Source of the DNA: Rhizobium sp. C4
Lineage (GTDB): Bacteria; Pseudomonadota; Alphaproteobacteria; Rhizobiales; Rhizobiaceae
DNA: 64,000 bases
NCBI RefSeq assembly: GCF_021026315.1
Contig: NZ_JAJNCX010000006.1
Coordinates: 1 to 64,000 of the forward strand
Reading direction: 5' to 3'
Shown: in pieces, positions 17,422 through 25,924 of the stretch
How positions within the stretch are numbered: position 1 is the stretch's first letter
Layout: each line of letters opens with the position of its first letter
The notes under the pieces: model-generated
What the model was told of the DNA's origin: nothing
Databases searched by the model: none
The model's input: only the letters and a program-made list of their open reading frames with translations
Position numbers and translations under genes: made by a program

Positions 17422-17500
17422 CTGCGATGAATGCACCTGCGAACAGGTGGTGATTCATACACAGGGTGGGCCTCGCCAGCACGTTCTTCAGTTATCTTCG
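17401..17500 (-). ncRNA. Candidate small RNA with two hairpins
   Basis: On the minus strand a hairpin with CACCTG/CAGGTG, a TTCG tetraloop and an outer TGAAT/ATTCA stem (17428-17457) is followed by a second perfect 7-bp hairpin, TTCGGTT/AACCGAA (17407-17421), and six T residues (17406-17401). This is the 3' end of a typical trans-acting sRNA. The 5' end near 17500 is a guess. I do not recognise the family. It could also be the 3' end of a longer antisense transcript from the TA region. Confidence 0.45.
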
Positions 17501-17542
17501 AGATCAATCAGCAGAACCCGCAAACCTCAAACCGTCATCGAG

Positions 17543-17566
17543 AAACTTGTCGTTTTAGACAAGTTT
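17543..17566. promoter_or_regulatory. Palindromic operator of the toxin-antitoxin operon
   Basis: AAACTTGTC and GACAAGTTT form a perfect 9-bp inverted repeat with a 6-nt spacer, 39 nt upstream of the toxin start. Antitoxins of HigA type repress their own operon by binding such palindromes. The site is seen; its use is inferred. Confidence 0.6.
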
Positions 17567-17604
17567 ACTTGAGTAAGGTTCCCCTCTGTGAGAAGCTGAG
17601 GCTC

Positions 17605-17940
17605 ATGAAAGAGATTGTATGGTTCAAGCAGGCACGCAAAGAGTTCGAAACGTTCCCCGCTGCCGCCCGCGAGGACATGCAATCGGCGTTGGACATCGCA
17701 GCGCTGGGCGGAAAGGCCGATATCGCAAAGCCCATGAAGGGCCTTGGATCCGGGGTTCTGGAAATCGCGCTGCCTTACCGGTCTGATGCCTACAGGGTGA
17801 TCTATGCAGTTCAGTTCGGAGATGAAATTTGGGTGATTCACGCCTTCCAGAAGAAGTCCAACAAAGGGATAGCGACACCTCAAAAGGAGGTGGAACTGAT
17901 CAAGGCTCGCCTGAAACGAATAAAGGAGATGCAGTCATGA
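17605..17940 (+). CDS. RelE/HigB-like toxin
   Basis: The 111-aa protein matches the Gp49/HigB group of the RelE superfamily, ribosome-dependent mRNA endonucleases that slow translation when freed from antitoxin. It has the expected MKEIVWFKQARKEFETFP N-terminus, KGLGSGVLEI, YRSDAYRVIYAV and HAFQKKSNKG blocks. It is first in the operon and overlaps the antitoxin ATG by 4 nt. Toxin-first order is typical of higBA. I chose ATG 17605; an upstream in-frame start would add 58 residues of non-family sequence. Confidence 0.88.
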   Translation: MKEIVWFKQARKEFETFPAAAREDMQSALDIAALGGKADIAKPMKGLGSGVLEIALPYRSDAYRVIYAVQFGDEIWVIHAFQKKSNKGIATPQKEVELIKARLKRIKEMQS

Positions 17941-18260
17941 CGGACGAGGACTTCGAAATTGTTCGCGGCCGAGGCAATATCTTTGCTGACTTCGGTGATC
18001 CCGATGCCGAAACCAAGCACATGAAGGCTGTGTTGGCCACGAAGATCATTGGCGTGCTTGACGAACAGGGGCTCTCCGCACGCGAAGCGGCAAAACGCGC
18101 AAACGTGGCGGAAGCCGACATCTCTCGGGTCCGCAATGCGAGCCTGTCAAAGTTCACATTGGATTGGCTCGTGCGGGTGCATCATTTGCTTGAGCCGAGC
18201 GTGGTTGTCGAATTGACGTTCGGACCACGCAAGTCTGGCTCAGACACGGTCGCCGCCTGA
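17937..18260 (+). CDS. XRE-type antitoxin, HigA-like
   Basis: The 107-aa protein has an XRE helix-turn-helix at about residues 45-85 (LSAREAAKRANVAEADISRVRN). It is predicted to bind and neutralise the preceding toxin and to repress the operon through the palindrome at 17543-17566. The 4-nt ATGA overlap couples its translation to the toxin gene. The N-terminal about 35 residues are probably the toxin-contacting part, by analogy. Confidence 0.85.
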   Translation: MTDEDFEIVRGRGNIFADFGDPDAETKHMKAVLATKIIGVLDEQGLSAREAAKRANVAEADISRVRNASLSKFTLDWLVRVHHLLEPSVVVELTFGPRKSGSDTVAA

Positions 18261-18331
18261 AGAACAGCGACGACGATCGCGAAGGACCGGTAAGGGCGGC
18301 ATTCCACACAGAAGCAGCCCTTTCCTCATTC

Positions 18332-18589
18332 TTACTTCTTCGCCGAAAGCTTCGCCTCAAGCTCGGCGATCTTCGCGGCCAGCGCGTCATTTTCTTCGCG
18401 GGCCTTCACGGCCATCTCGCGCACAGCCTCGAATTCCTCGCGCTTGACAAGGTCCATCGAGTTCATGAAGCGCTCGGCCTGGGCGCGGAAGGCCGTCTCG
18501 GCTTCCTGACGCAGGCCCTGTGCAGCGCCGGCTGCATCCGTCATCAGCTTGGCGAAATCGTCAAAAATGCGGTTCGGTCCCGTGGACAT
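18332..18589 (-). CDS. ubiK: UbiK-family accessory factor (BMFP/YqiC)
   Basis: The 85-aa protein has an N-terminal amphipathic helix (NRIFDDFAKLMTDAAGAAQG) and a C-terminal coiled coil (about residues 50-83, REENDALAAKIAELEAKL). That is the two-part layout of UbiK. It forms trimers, binds lipid, and helps the ubiquinone-synthesis complex. AGGGAG lies 6 nt before the ATG. It is divergent from lgt. Confidence 0.82.
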   Translation of the reverse strand: MSTGPNRIFDDFAKLMTDAAGAAQGLRQEAETAFRAQAERFMNSMDLVKREEFEAVREMAVKAREENDALAAKIAELEAKLSAKK

Positions 18590-18810
18590 GATCGTCTCCC
18601 TTGCAGTCGGACTGAAAGAATATAGGACTGAGGTAGGTCCTCGCGCGGTCTTATGCAAGCACTATTGCGTGGGAGCCGGACACACGTTTGACGAAGTGCC
18701 GGCAGGTTTACCAACGGTCAGAAAAATCGCCTTGACCCTGCCCCTTTCACGCTTCATTTTCCGGCGCGAAACAGTGGGGCAGCACCAGATTGCATAGCGA
18801 ACTCATCACC

Positions 18811-19656
18811 ATGGCGGCGATCGCCTTTCCCGGCTTCAATCCGGTTGCCTTCGAAATCGGCCCGCTGAAGGTGCATTGGTATGGCATCGGCTATGTCGTC
18901 TCGATCATGCTCGGCTGGTTCTACGCACGCCGGCTGATCGCCAATGGCAGCCTCTGGCGGGGCGGCCAGGCGCCGATCAACGCCCAGCAGCTCGACGATT
19001 TCGTGCTCTATGCGGCCATCGGCATCGTGGTCGGCGGCCGTGTCGGCTATGCGCTCTTCTATGACCTGCCGAACATCATCGCCGATCCGCTGCGTTTCTT
19101 CCGCGTCTACGATGGCGGCATGTCCTTCCATGGCGGCTTCCTCGGCACGACGATCGCCATGATTCTCTTTGCCCGCGCCAACAGGATTGCCGTCTGGAGC
19201 CTGTTCGACATCGTCTCGATCGTCGCCCCCATCGGTCTCGGCATCGTCCGCGTCGCCAATTTTATCAATGGCGAGCTCTGGGGCCGGATCACCGACGTGC
19301 CATGGGCGGTCGTCTTCCCGACCGGCGGCCCCTTCGCGCGCCATCCGAGCCAGCTTTATGAGGCAGGCCTCGAAGGCATCGTGCTCGTCTGCGTGCTCAG
19401 CCTGCTCGCCTATGGCCCGAAGCTTCTGAAAACACCCGGCTTCATCACCGGTGTCTTCGTCTGCGGCTATGGGCTAAGCCGCATCACCGCCGAATTCTTC
19501 CGCGAGCCCGATGCGCAGCTCGGCTATCTCTTCGGCGGCTGGCTCACCATGGGCATGCTGCTGTCGCTGCCGATGGTGGCTGCCGGCCTCTGGGCCATCT
19601 GGCGCGCCCGCCGCGCCGCCGCCCGCCTCCCAAATCCGGAAACGGCCGTGCCATGA
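18811..19656 (+). CDS. lgt: Prolipoprotein diacylglyceryl transferase
   Basis: Inner-membrane enzyme that moves diacylglycerol from phosphatidylglycerol to the lipobox cysteine of prolipoproteins. The 281-aa protein has about seven membrane segments. The family signature appears as [12 protein letters not shown] and [10 protein letters not shown], with the conserved HGG histidine and the following arginine region. The ATG at 18811 is used, but a TTG at 18790 has GTGGGG upstream and would add seven residues; the start is uncertain. It overlaps the next gene by 4 nt. Confidence 0.93.
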   Translation: MAAIAFPGFNPVAFEIGPLKVHWYGIGYVVSIMLGWFYARRLIANGSLWRGGQAPINAQQLDDFVLYAAIGIVVGGRVGYALFYDLPNIIADPLRFFRVYDGGMSFHGGFLGTTIAMILFARANRIAVWSLFDIVSIVAPIGLGIVRVANFINGELWGRITDVPWAVVFPTGGPFARHPSQLYEAGLEGIVLVCVLSLLAYGPKLLKTPGFITGVFVCGYGLSRITAEFFREPDAQLGYLFGGWLTMGMLLSLPMVAAGLWAIWRARRAAARLPNPETAVP

Positions 19657-20792
19657 CGACGCCGCTTGCGGAAAAGATCAGGACCTTCATCCGGGCCAAC
19701 GGGCCGATCAGCGTGACGGACTATTTCGCGCTCTGCCTCGCCGATCCGGAACACGGCTATTACAAGACGCGCGAGCCCTTCGGCGCCGCCGGCGACTTCA
19801 CCACCGCACCCGAGATCAGCCAGCTCTTCGGCGAAATGGTCGGCATCTTCCTCGTCCAGGCCTGGACGGCCCATGGTGCGCCATCGGAATTCCACCTCGC
19901 CGAAATCGGCCCCGGCCGCGGCACGATGATGGCCGACATCCTGCGCGTCATCAAGAAACTGAGCCCCGACATGTTCGAGGCCGCGCAGATCCATCTGATT
20001 GAAACCAGCGAGCGGCTGCGCAAGGTGCAGGCCCAGACGCTGGTCGCCGACAAGTGGAAGATCAGCTGGCATGACGGTTTCGACGGCGTGCCCGAGGGCC
20101 CGCTTTTCGTCGTTGCCAACGAACTCTTCGACGCGATCCCGATCCGCCAGTTCGTCAAGACGCCGACCGGCTTTCGCGAGCGCATGGTGGGGCTCGATGC
20201 GGATGACAATCTCACCTTCGCGGTAGGCATGGCCGGCGTCGACCCCGGCCTTCTTCCCGGCCCGCCCGGCCATCAGCCGATGGGCGCGATCGCCGAATTT
20301 GCCCCTGCCCGCCTTGCCGTCATGCAGGCGCTCTGTCAGCGGCTTCTGGAAGGCGGCGGCTCGGCGCTGATCGTCGATTACGGCCATGTCGCCTCGGGCT
20401 ATGGCGACACGCTGCAGGCGATCCGCGCCCACCAGTTCGATCCGCCGCTCGCCCATCCGGGCGAAGCCGACCTCACCAGCCATGTCGATTTCGAGGCGCT
20501 GGCCAGGATCGCGCATCTCTCCGGCCTTCACGTCAACGGCGTCATGCATCAGGGCGATTTCCTCGCCGGCCTCGGCATCTATGAGCGCGCCGAAGCCCTG
20601 TCGCGCGGCAAGGAGAGCCTTGCGGCAGAAGAGATTGCCATTGCAGTCGATCGTCTGGCAGGCGCCGGTGCCGGCAAGATGGGGGAACTCTTCAAGGTTC
20701 TCGCCGTTTCTTCGAGCCATGTCGAACTCGAACCCTTCATCGCCCGCCGGTCGCAGCCGGACGCCGAGGCCGGTGCCCCGACAGACGATTGA
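19653..20792 (+). CDS. SAM-dependent methyltransferase, NDUFAF7/MidA family
   Basis: The 379-aa protein is full length for the family (former DUF185), with the SAM-binding region around [16 protein letters not shown] (about residues 87-102) and [15 protein letters not shown]. The mitochondrial relative methylates an arginine of a complex I subunit, so a similar role on NADH dehydrogenase is plausible here but unproven. The ATGA overlap with lgt indicates coupling; lgt-methyltransferase-pgeF is a common alphaproteobacterial order. Confidence 0.88.
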   Translation: MTTPLAEKIRTFIRANGPISVTDYFALCLADPEHGYYKTREPFGAAGDFTTAPEISQLFGEMVGIFLVQAWTAHGAPSEFHLAEIGPGRGTMMADILRVIKKLSPDMFEAAQIHLIETSERLRKVQAQTLVADKWKISWHDGFDGVPEGPLFVVANELFDAIPIRQFVKTPTGFRERMVGLDADDNLTFAVGMAGVDPGLLPGPPGHQPMGAIAEFAPARLAVMQALCQRLLEGGGSALIVDYGHVASGYGDTLQAIRAHQFDPPLAHPGEADLTSHVDFEALARIAHLSGLHVNGVMHQGDFLAGLGIYERAEALSRGKESLAAEEIAIAVDRLAGAGAGKMGELFKVLAVSSSHVELEPFIARRSQPDAEAGAPTDD

Positions 20793-20888
20793 CAGACCCA
20801 TCCGCAGTTTGCAACATCCGCCCCGATGACGGGATCTGCGTTGACACGCAGAGACCGTGATGAGGGCGCGACAACGGGAGACAAGATC

Positions 20889-21686
20889 ATGGACATCCCC
20901 GCAGGCCTCAGCCCGATCATCAGCGATGTGCTCCAGGACGCCTCGGGCGACGTTATCCGGCATGGCTATTTCACCCGTCTGGGCGGGGTCTCCGAAGGCA
21001 TCTACGAAGGGCTCAATGTCGGTCTCGGCTCGCGCGACACGCCGCAGCGGGTGATCGAGAACCGCGCCCGCGTCGCCTCCTGGTTCGGCCAGCCCATCGA
21101 GAAGCTGGCGACCGTCCACCAGATCCACTCCCCCGATGTCTTCACGGTCACCGGCAACTATGCCGGAGAGCGCCCGGAGGCCGATGCGCTTGTCACCGCG
21201 ACACCCGGCATCGTGCTCGGCGTGCTTGCCGCCGATTGCGGCCCGGTTCTCTTTGCCGACGCCGAAAACCGGGTGATCGGCGCGGCCCATGCAGGCTGGA
21301 AGGGCGCGCTCTATGGCGTGCTCGAAAGCACGATCGACGCCATGATCGCGCTGGGCGCCAGACGCGAAACGATCACCGCCGTTCTCGGCCCCTCGATCAG
21401 CGCCGCCAATTACGAGGTCGGCCCCGAATTCGTCGCGCGCTTCCTGGACATCAACCCGGACTACGCCCGCTATTTCAGCCCGTCCGTCAAGGAGGATCAC
21501 GCCATGTTCGACCTGCAGGGTCTGACCGCGGCGCGCCTCAAGGCGGCAGGCGTCAACGCTGCCATCACGGGCCACTGCACCTATGTCGACGAGGAGCGCT
21601 TCTTCTCCTACCGGCGCACGACCCACCGCAAGGAGCCGGACTACGGCCGACAGATTTCCGCAATCCAGATCAATCGAGCGGCCTGA
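20889..21686 (+). CDS. pgeF: Peptidoglycan editing factor / purine nucleoside phosphorylase
   Basis: The 265-aa protein belongs to the YfiH/laccase-domain family, with metal and nucleoside-binding blocks VHQIHSPDV, AADCGPVLFAD and AHAGWKGALYG. YfiH corrects errors in peptidoglycan stem peptides in E. coli, and related proteins phosphorylyse purine nucleosides. The ATG at 20889 has GGGAG and an 8-nt spacer; the upstream ATG at 20826 has none. It lies 96 nt after the methyltransferase gene. Confidence 0.9.
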   Translation: MDIPAGLSPIISDVLQDASGDVIRHGYFTRLGGVSEGIYEGLNVGLGSRDTPQRVIENRARVASWFGQPIEKLATVHQIHSPDVFTVTGNYAGERPEADALVTATPGIVLGVLAADCGPVLFADAENRVIGAAHAGWKGALYGVLESTIDAMIALGARRETITAVLGPSISAANYEVGPEFVARFLDINPDYARYFSPSVKEDHAMFDLQGLTAARLKAAGVNAAITGHCTYVDEERFFSYRRTTHRKEPDYGRQISAIQINRAA

Positions 21687-21774
21687 GGCGATTTCGAACC
21701 GAAGGCGGCAGACGGTTTCGCTGACGCAATGGCGTGGATAGATCGACTGCCCATCTGACCGGGAGGACAAGGAC

Positions 21775-22926
21775 ATGGCGATGCATTTTTCCGAACGGGA
21801 ATACGTCCAGCGAATGGACCGCCTGACGGCAAGGCTGCGCGAGGAAAAGCTCGATGCGATCCTGCTCTTCGCGCAGGAAAGCATGTACTGGCTGACCGGC
21901 TACGACACGTTCGGCTTCTGCTTCTTCCAGACGCTGGTGGTGAAGGCGGATGGGACGAAGGTTCTCCTGACGCGCTCCGCCGACCTTCGCCAGGCCCGCC
22001 ACACCTCCAACATTTCCGATATCCGCATCTGGGTCGACCGGGCGAACGCCGACCCGTCCGTCGATCTGAAGGAACTGCTCAACGAACTCGACCTGCTCGG
22101 CGCCCGCGTCGGTGTCGAATTCGATACCCACGGCATTACCGGCCGGACCGCCCATCTCCTCGACCGGCAGCTGATGAACTTCTGCGAGGTCATCGATGCG
22201 TCGCTTCTGGTGAGCGGGCTGCGCCTGGTGAAGAGCGAGGCCGAGATCGCCTGCGCGACGGAGGCCGCGCGGCTTGCCGACAGCGCGCTCGACGAAGCGA
22301 TCAGGCTCACGAAGGCGGGCGCCAACGAGGCCGAGATCCTCTCCGCCATGCAGGGCGCGGTGCTTGCCGGTGGCGGCGACTATCCGGCCAACGAATTCAT
22401 CATCGGTTCGGGCGCCGATGCGCTTCTCTGCCGCTACAAGTCAGGCCGCCGCACGCTCTCCGAGCGCGACCAGCTGACGCTGGAATGGGCCGGCGTGTCG
22501 GCGCACTATCATGCCGCCATGATGCGCACGATCGTTATCGGCGAACCGGAGGCCCGGCAGGTCGAACTCTTCGAGGCCTGCCGCGAGGCGATCGAGGCCA
22601 TCGAACTCGTGCTCCGCCCCGGCAACACGTTCGGCACCGTCTTCGATGTCCATGCCCGCATCATGGACGAGCGCGGCCTTGCCCGGCACCGTCTCAACGC
22701 TTGCGGCTATTCGCTTGGCGCCCGCTTCGCGCCCTCCTGGATGGAGCATCAGATGTTCCACGCCGGCAATCCGCAGGAAATCGAGCCGGGCATGACGCTC
22801 TTCGTGCACATGGTCATCATGGATTCCGAATCAGGCTTCGCCATGACACTCGGCCAGACCTACCTGACGACAGAGGAAGCGCCGAAGCCGCTGTCGCGCC
22901 ATCCCCTGACGCTTCTGACTGCGTAA
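21775..22926 (+). CDS. M24-family hydrolase, creatinase/ectoine-hydrolase-like
   Basis: The 383-aa protein has the creatinase N-terminal domain (about residues 10-145) and the pita-bread M24 domain (about 155-375). In true aminopeptidase P the metal-binding aspartates lie in a DxG...D pattern; here the positions read LEWAG (236-240) and HYHAAMMRT (244-252), so both are lost. This matches metal-independent creatinase and ectoine hydrolase (DoeA), as does GYSLGARFAPSWMEHQ. It may therefore hydrolyse a C-N bond of a small amidine or ring compound. GGGAGG precedes the start. Confidence 0.8.
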   Translation: MAMHFSEREYVQRMDRLTARLREEKLDAILLFAQESMYWLTGYDTFGFCFFQTLVVKADGTKVLLTRSADLRQARHTSNISDIRIWVDRANADPSVDLKELLNELDLLGARVGVEFDTHGITGRTAHLLDRQLMNFCEVIDASLLVSGLRLVKSEAEIACATEAARLADSALDEAIRLTKAGANEAEILSAMQGAVLAGGGDYPANEFIIGSGADALLCRYKSGRRTLSERDQLTLEWAGVSAHYHAAMMRTIVIGEPEARQVELFEACREAIEAIELVLRPGNTFGTVFDVHARIMDERGLARHRLNACGYSLGARFAPSWMEHQMFHAGNPQEIEPGMTLFVHMVIMDSESGFAMTLGQTYLTTEEAPKPLSRHPLTLLTA

Positions 22927-22947
22927 GCCCCGCAAATCCGCCTGACG

Positions 22948-23011
22948 CCTGTCAATTTCCCCTGTCCTGCCGGGGGCGTCCCCAGCATGTTCGGGCCCCG
23001 TCATTGACAGG
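22948..23011. repeat. Long-loop inverted repeat in the lipoprotein promoter
   Basis: CCTGTCAAT (22948-22956) and ATTGACAGG (23003-23011) form a perfect 9-bp inverted repeat around 46 nt that also contains CCCC/GGGG stems. The right arm overlaps the -35 element TTGACA. No T tract follows, so it is not a simple terminator. Confidence 0.5.
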
Positions 23012-23032
23012 ACGTCCCGGGCGACCGTTAAT
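23004..23032 (+). promoter_or_regulatory. Candidate promoter of the lipoprotein gene
   Basis: TTGACA (23004-23009) and GTTAAT (23027-23032) are spaced by 17 nt, about 40 nt upstream of the lipoprotein start. The hexamers fit the housekeeping sigma factor. Confidence 0.5.
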
Positions 23033-23074
23033 GAGCTCGATTTCCAGCCTGAACCAAGAGGAGGACGGAGCAGG

Positions 23075-23845
23075 ATGCGGCAGCTTCTCGTATCAGCGCT
23101 GGCAGCCGCAGCGATCTGCGTCCTTTCCGCCTGCTCGACTTCGGGCCTCATGACGCCGCCTGAACCAATTGGCGATCCGTCTGCGAAGACCGCGACCACC
23201 CACAAGGGTGCGCCGCCCGCGCTCGACTCACCCGAGCAGACCAGCCTTGCCGCCGAAGAGAACCGCGACATCGGCACCCAGCAGACGCAGTTTCCGCAAA
23301 CGGCCACCACGGCAGGCGACGACCAGCAGCCGAAGCCGCAGCAGACCGGTCCGCGAAGCCCGATGCTGGGAACGCCCGGCGGCGTCTCTGCCACGCAGAA
23401 ATCCATCTATCAGGCCTCCGGCCAGCCGCAGGCGCCCGGCGTTCTTGGCACGCTCCCGGCCGGCGAAGGCAGCGTGGCCGGCGGATCGATCCGCTTCCTG
23501 CCGATCATCGGCGCGCCGATTTCCGCCGTCACGCCGCTATCGCGCGAACTGGCGACCAACGCGTCTGCGCGGGGCCTTTCCATCAAGCCCTCCTCCGACA
23601 ATTCCACCGAGCACATGCTGAAGGGCTATTTCTCCGCCTTCGACGACGGCGCCGGCACGACGATCACCTATGTCTGGGATGTGCTCGACGCCTCCGGCGC
23701 ACGCCTCACGCGCCTGCAGGGCCAGGAGAAGCTCGCCGGCAAATCCGCCGACCCCTGGGCCAATGTTCCGCCGAACGTGATGTCCAAGATCGCCTCCGAT
23801 ACGATCAACCAGTATATCGCCTGGAAGTCTTCCAGACGAGGCTGA
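23075..23845 (+). CDS. Lipoprotein of unknown function
   Basis: The 256-aa precursor has a signal sequence ending in the lipobox LSAC, with lipidated C20. A long low-complexity Pro/Gln/Thr region (residues about 25-120) is followed by a folded domain (about 135-255: IRFLPIIGAPISAVTPLSRELA, then YVWDVLDASG). The order suggests an envelope lipoprotein anchored to a membrane with a flexible linker. I do not recognise the domain. AAGAGGAGG lies upstream of the ATG. Confidence 0.8.
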   Translation: MRQLLVSALAAAAICVLSACSTSGLMTPPEPIGDPSAKTATTHKGAPPALDSPEQTSLAAEENRDIGTQQTQFPQTATTAGDDQQPKPQQTGPRSPMLGTPGGVSATQKSIYQASGQPQAPGVLGTLPAGEGSVAGGSIRFLPIIGAPISAVTPLSRELATNASARGLSIKPSSDNSTEHMLKGYFSAFDDGAGTTITYVWDVLDASGARLTRLQGQEKLAGKSADPWANVPPNVMSKIASDTINQYIAWKSSRRG

Positions 23846-23969
23846 CGTGGCCTATTTACCCGCAACCCCATCATTTTGCGGGAAAACTCGATGAATCCAT
23901 GTTTCACACTTGCATTCACGGGCAAGCGCGCTAAAAGGCCGGCATTCAGCATCATCAGGGCGGGCCACC

Positions 23970-24902
23970 ATGAAGGTATTCGCAGGAAACTCGAACCGGC
24001 TTTTGGCCGAAGCGATCTGCAACTATCTCAAAGTTCCCTTGGGTAAGGCCACCGTTCGGCGCTTTGCAGACCAGGAAATTTTCGTAGAACTTCAGGAAAA
24101 CGTGCGCGGCGAAGACATCTTCGTCGTTCAGTCCACGTCGTTTCCGGCGAACGACCATCTCATGGAACTGTTGATCATGATCGACGCGTTCCGCCGGTCG
24201 TCGGCCCGTCGCATCACGGCTGTGCTTCCCTATTTCGGCTACGCTCGCCAGGACCGTCGCGCCTCGGGGCGCACGCCGATCTCGGCAAAGCTCGTCGCCA
24301 ACCTGATCACCGAAGCCGGCGCCGACCGCGTGCTCACGCTCGACCTTCATGCCGGCCAGATCCAGGGCTTTTTCGATATCCCGACGGACAACCTGTTCGC
24401 CGCACCGATCCTCGCCCGCGACATCAAGGACCACTATGACCTGAAGAACGTCATGGTCGTCTCGCCTGACGTTGGCGGCGTGGTGCGTGCCCGTGCGCTT
24501 GCCAAGCGCCTCGACTGTCTTCTCGCCATCGTCGACAAGCGTCGCGACCGTCCGGGCGAATCCGAAGTCATGAACATCATCGGCGACGTCACCGGCAAGG
24601 ACTGCATCCTGATCGACGACATCGTCGACTCGGGCGGCACGCTCTGCAACGCCGCTGAAGCCCTGCTGAAGAACGGCGCAACCAGCGTGACGGCCTATAT
24701 CACGCATGGCGTTCTGTCCGGCGGCGCCGTTGCTCGCGTCAGTTCATCGAAGCTGAAGGAACTGGTGATCACCGACACGATCCAGCCGACCACGTCTGTC
24801 CAGTCCGCCCACAACATCCGCGTCATCACCTCGTCGCATCTGCTCGGCGAAGCCATCAACCGCACGAGCATGGAAGCCTCGGTTTCGAGCCTCTTCGACT
24901 GA
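23970..24902 (+). CDS. prs: Ribose-phosphate pyrophosphokinase
   Basis: Makes PRPP from ribose 5-phosphate and ATP for nucleotide, histidine and tryptophan synthesis. The 310-aa protein has the N-terminal [25 protein letters not shown], the PRPP synthase signature around [14 protein letters not shown] and the PRPP-binding loop [16 protein letters not shown] promoter-like CTTGCA (23909) to TAAAAG (23932) pair lies just upstream. It ends at a strong bidirectional terminator shared with the opposing regulator gene. Confidence 0.97.
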   Translation: MKVFAGNSNRLLAEAICNYLKVPLGKATVRRFADQEIFVELQENVRGEDIFVVQSTSFPANDHLMELLIMIDAFRRSSARRITAVLPYFGYARQDRRASGRTPISAKLVANLITEAGADRVLTLDLHAGQIQGFFDIPTDNLFAAPILARDIKDHYDLKNVMVVSPDVGGVVRARALAKRLDCLLAIVDKRRDRPGESEVMNIIGDVTGKDCILIDDIVDSGGTLCNAAEALLKNGATSVTAYITHGVLSGGAVARVSSSKLKELVITDTIQPTTSVQSAHNIRVITSSHLLGEAINRTSMEASVSSLFD

Positions 24903-24921
24903 TCGACGGATAGATTTCAAA

Positions 24922-24961
24922 CGAAAACGCCGTGCGCTCGATCGAACGCACGGCGTTTTCG
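24922..24961. terminator. Bidirectional terminator between prs and the GAF-Fis gene
   Basis: A perfect 15-bp inverted repeat (24922-24936 with 24947-24961), GC-rich in the middle with AAAA and TTTT at the outer ends, can terminate both convergent genes. Confidence 0.92.
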
Positions 24962-24982
24962 TTTAAAGCTCTGCAATCCCGA

Positions 24983-25924
24983 TCAGCTGATGCCCAGACG
25001 CTTCACCTTGCGATGCAGCGTGGCGCGGCTGATGCCGAGCGCTTCTGCCGTGCGGGACATGTTGCCGCCATTGCGGTTGATCGCCCGTCTCAGCGCCGAA
25101 CGCTCCGCCTCCAGAAGATCGGCCGAATGCGTCGGCTCGCTCTCGTTGAGAAGATCGGCGGCCGGAATGCCGGCAGCAAGCCGGCTGTCATCGAGACCCA
25201 GCGCCTGCCGCGCACCGCGCGTCGCGCCCAGCACGATGTCGTCCCGGTCGACGGCCAGAAACGCACCATAGCCGCTGCCCACCATGACGATGCGCGCCAT
25301 CGGGAACGCGCGGCGGAACAGGTTGCCTTCAATGCGCAGCGCCGCATCGCGCACGGCATGCGACAGCATCGCCATCGTCAGTTCGTTGGCGTCGTCGCGA
25401 CAGGTCGAGAAGTCGAGGACACCGGAGATGCGCGCCATGTGGTCGCGAATGGGGGCTGCCGTGCAGCTGAGGCCGGTGTTGGAGGACAGGAAGTGCTGGT
25501 CGCGGCTCACCGTGGCGGCGCGCTGGTCGGCCAGTGCCGTGCCGATCCCGTTGGTGCCGACACTCGCCTCCGTCCACACGGTCCCGGACCAGAGGCCGAC
25601 GCCACGGAAATCCTTCTCGTCACCCGCCGTGCCGCGCCGGTCGAGCACGACGCCGTGGCTGTCGGTCAGAAGCAAAGAATGGCCGGAGCGGCCCGCCATC
25701 ATGAAAAGCCGGTCGAGTTCGTCGCGCGCTTCCTCGACGATCACCCGCGACCGCTCGGTCGCATCGCGAAATTCCTGGTCGGTGAGGCGGGCGGGCGCAA
25801 GGTTCTGGTCGGGGCTGAGCTTGTGCACGTTCATGCATCTCAGCCACGAGGCGGCCACTGGCGAACTCGCGGCCTGTGAAGACTTGCGCGCCAAGGAAAA
25901 CACTTTATCTGCATGTTGCGTCAT
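24983..25924 (-). CDS. GAF-Fis transcriptional regulator lacking an AAA+ domain
   Basis: The 313-aa protein resembles AcoR/acetoin-type activators: a GAF sensor (about residues 60-200), a second sensor-like segment (about 205-260) and a C-terminal Fis helix-turn-helix (NRNGGNMSRTAEALGISRATLHRKVKRL). The central sigma-54 ATPase domain is absent, so it cannot activate sigma-54 in the usual way and probably works as a simple DNA-binding regulator. The ATG at 25924 follows GGAGGAG with a long spacer; TTG 25945 is unlikely. A perfect FNR/FixK-type site lies about 200 nt upstream. Confidence 0.82.
   Translation of the reverse strand: MTQHADKVFSLARKSSQAASSPVAASWLRCMNVHKLSPDQNLAPARLTDQEFRDATERSRVIVEEARDELDRLFMMAGRSGHSLLLTDSHGVVLDRRGTAGDEKDFRGVGLWSGTVWTEASVGTNGIGTALADQRAATVSRDQHFLSSNTGLSCTAAPIRDHMARISGVLDFSTCRDDANELTMAMLSHAVRDAALRIEGNLFRRAFPMARIVMVGSGYGAFLAVDRDDIVLGATRGARQALGLDDSRLAAGIPAADLLNESEPTHSADLLEAERSALRRAINRNGGNMSRTAEALGISRATLHRKVKRLGIS

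Larger units (their letters stand above)
17081..17604. other. Intergenic region, 524 bp, with sRNA candidate and TA operator
   Basis: Besides the promoter of the YbjN operon, this region holds a minus-strand sRNA candidate (17401-17500) and the palindromic operator of the toxin-antitoxin operon (17543-17566). A TTGACA (17293) to ACTTTA (17316) pair with 17-nt spacing reads to the right, but no supported gene follows it. Confidence 0.5.

Noticed and set aside
17361..17453. 30-codon plus-strand frame in the sRNA candidate region
   Set aside because: It has no ribosome site and overlaps the two structured hairpins, which explain the sequence better.
19524..21884. 786-codon open frame on the minus strand
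   Set aside because: It runs opposite to lgt, the methyltransferase gene and pgeF, all clear families. GC-rich codon use leaves long open antisense frames; the protein has no recognisable domain.
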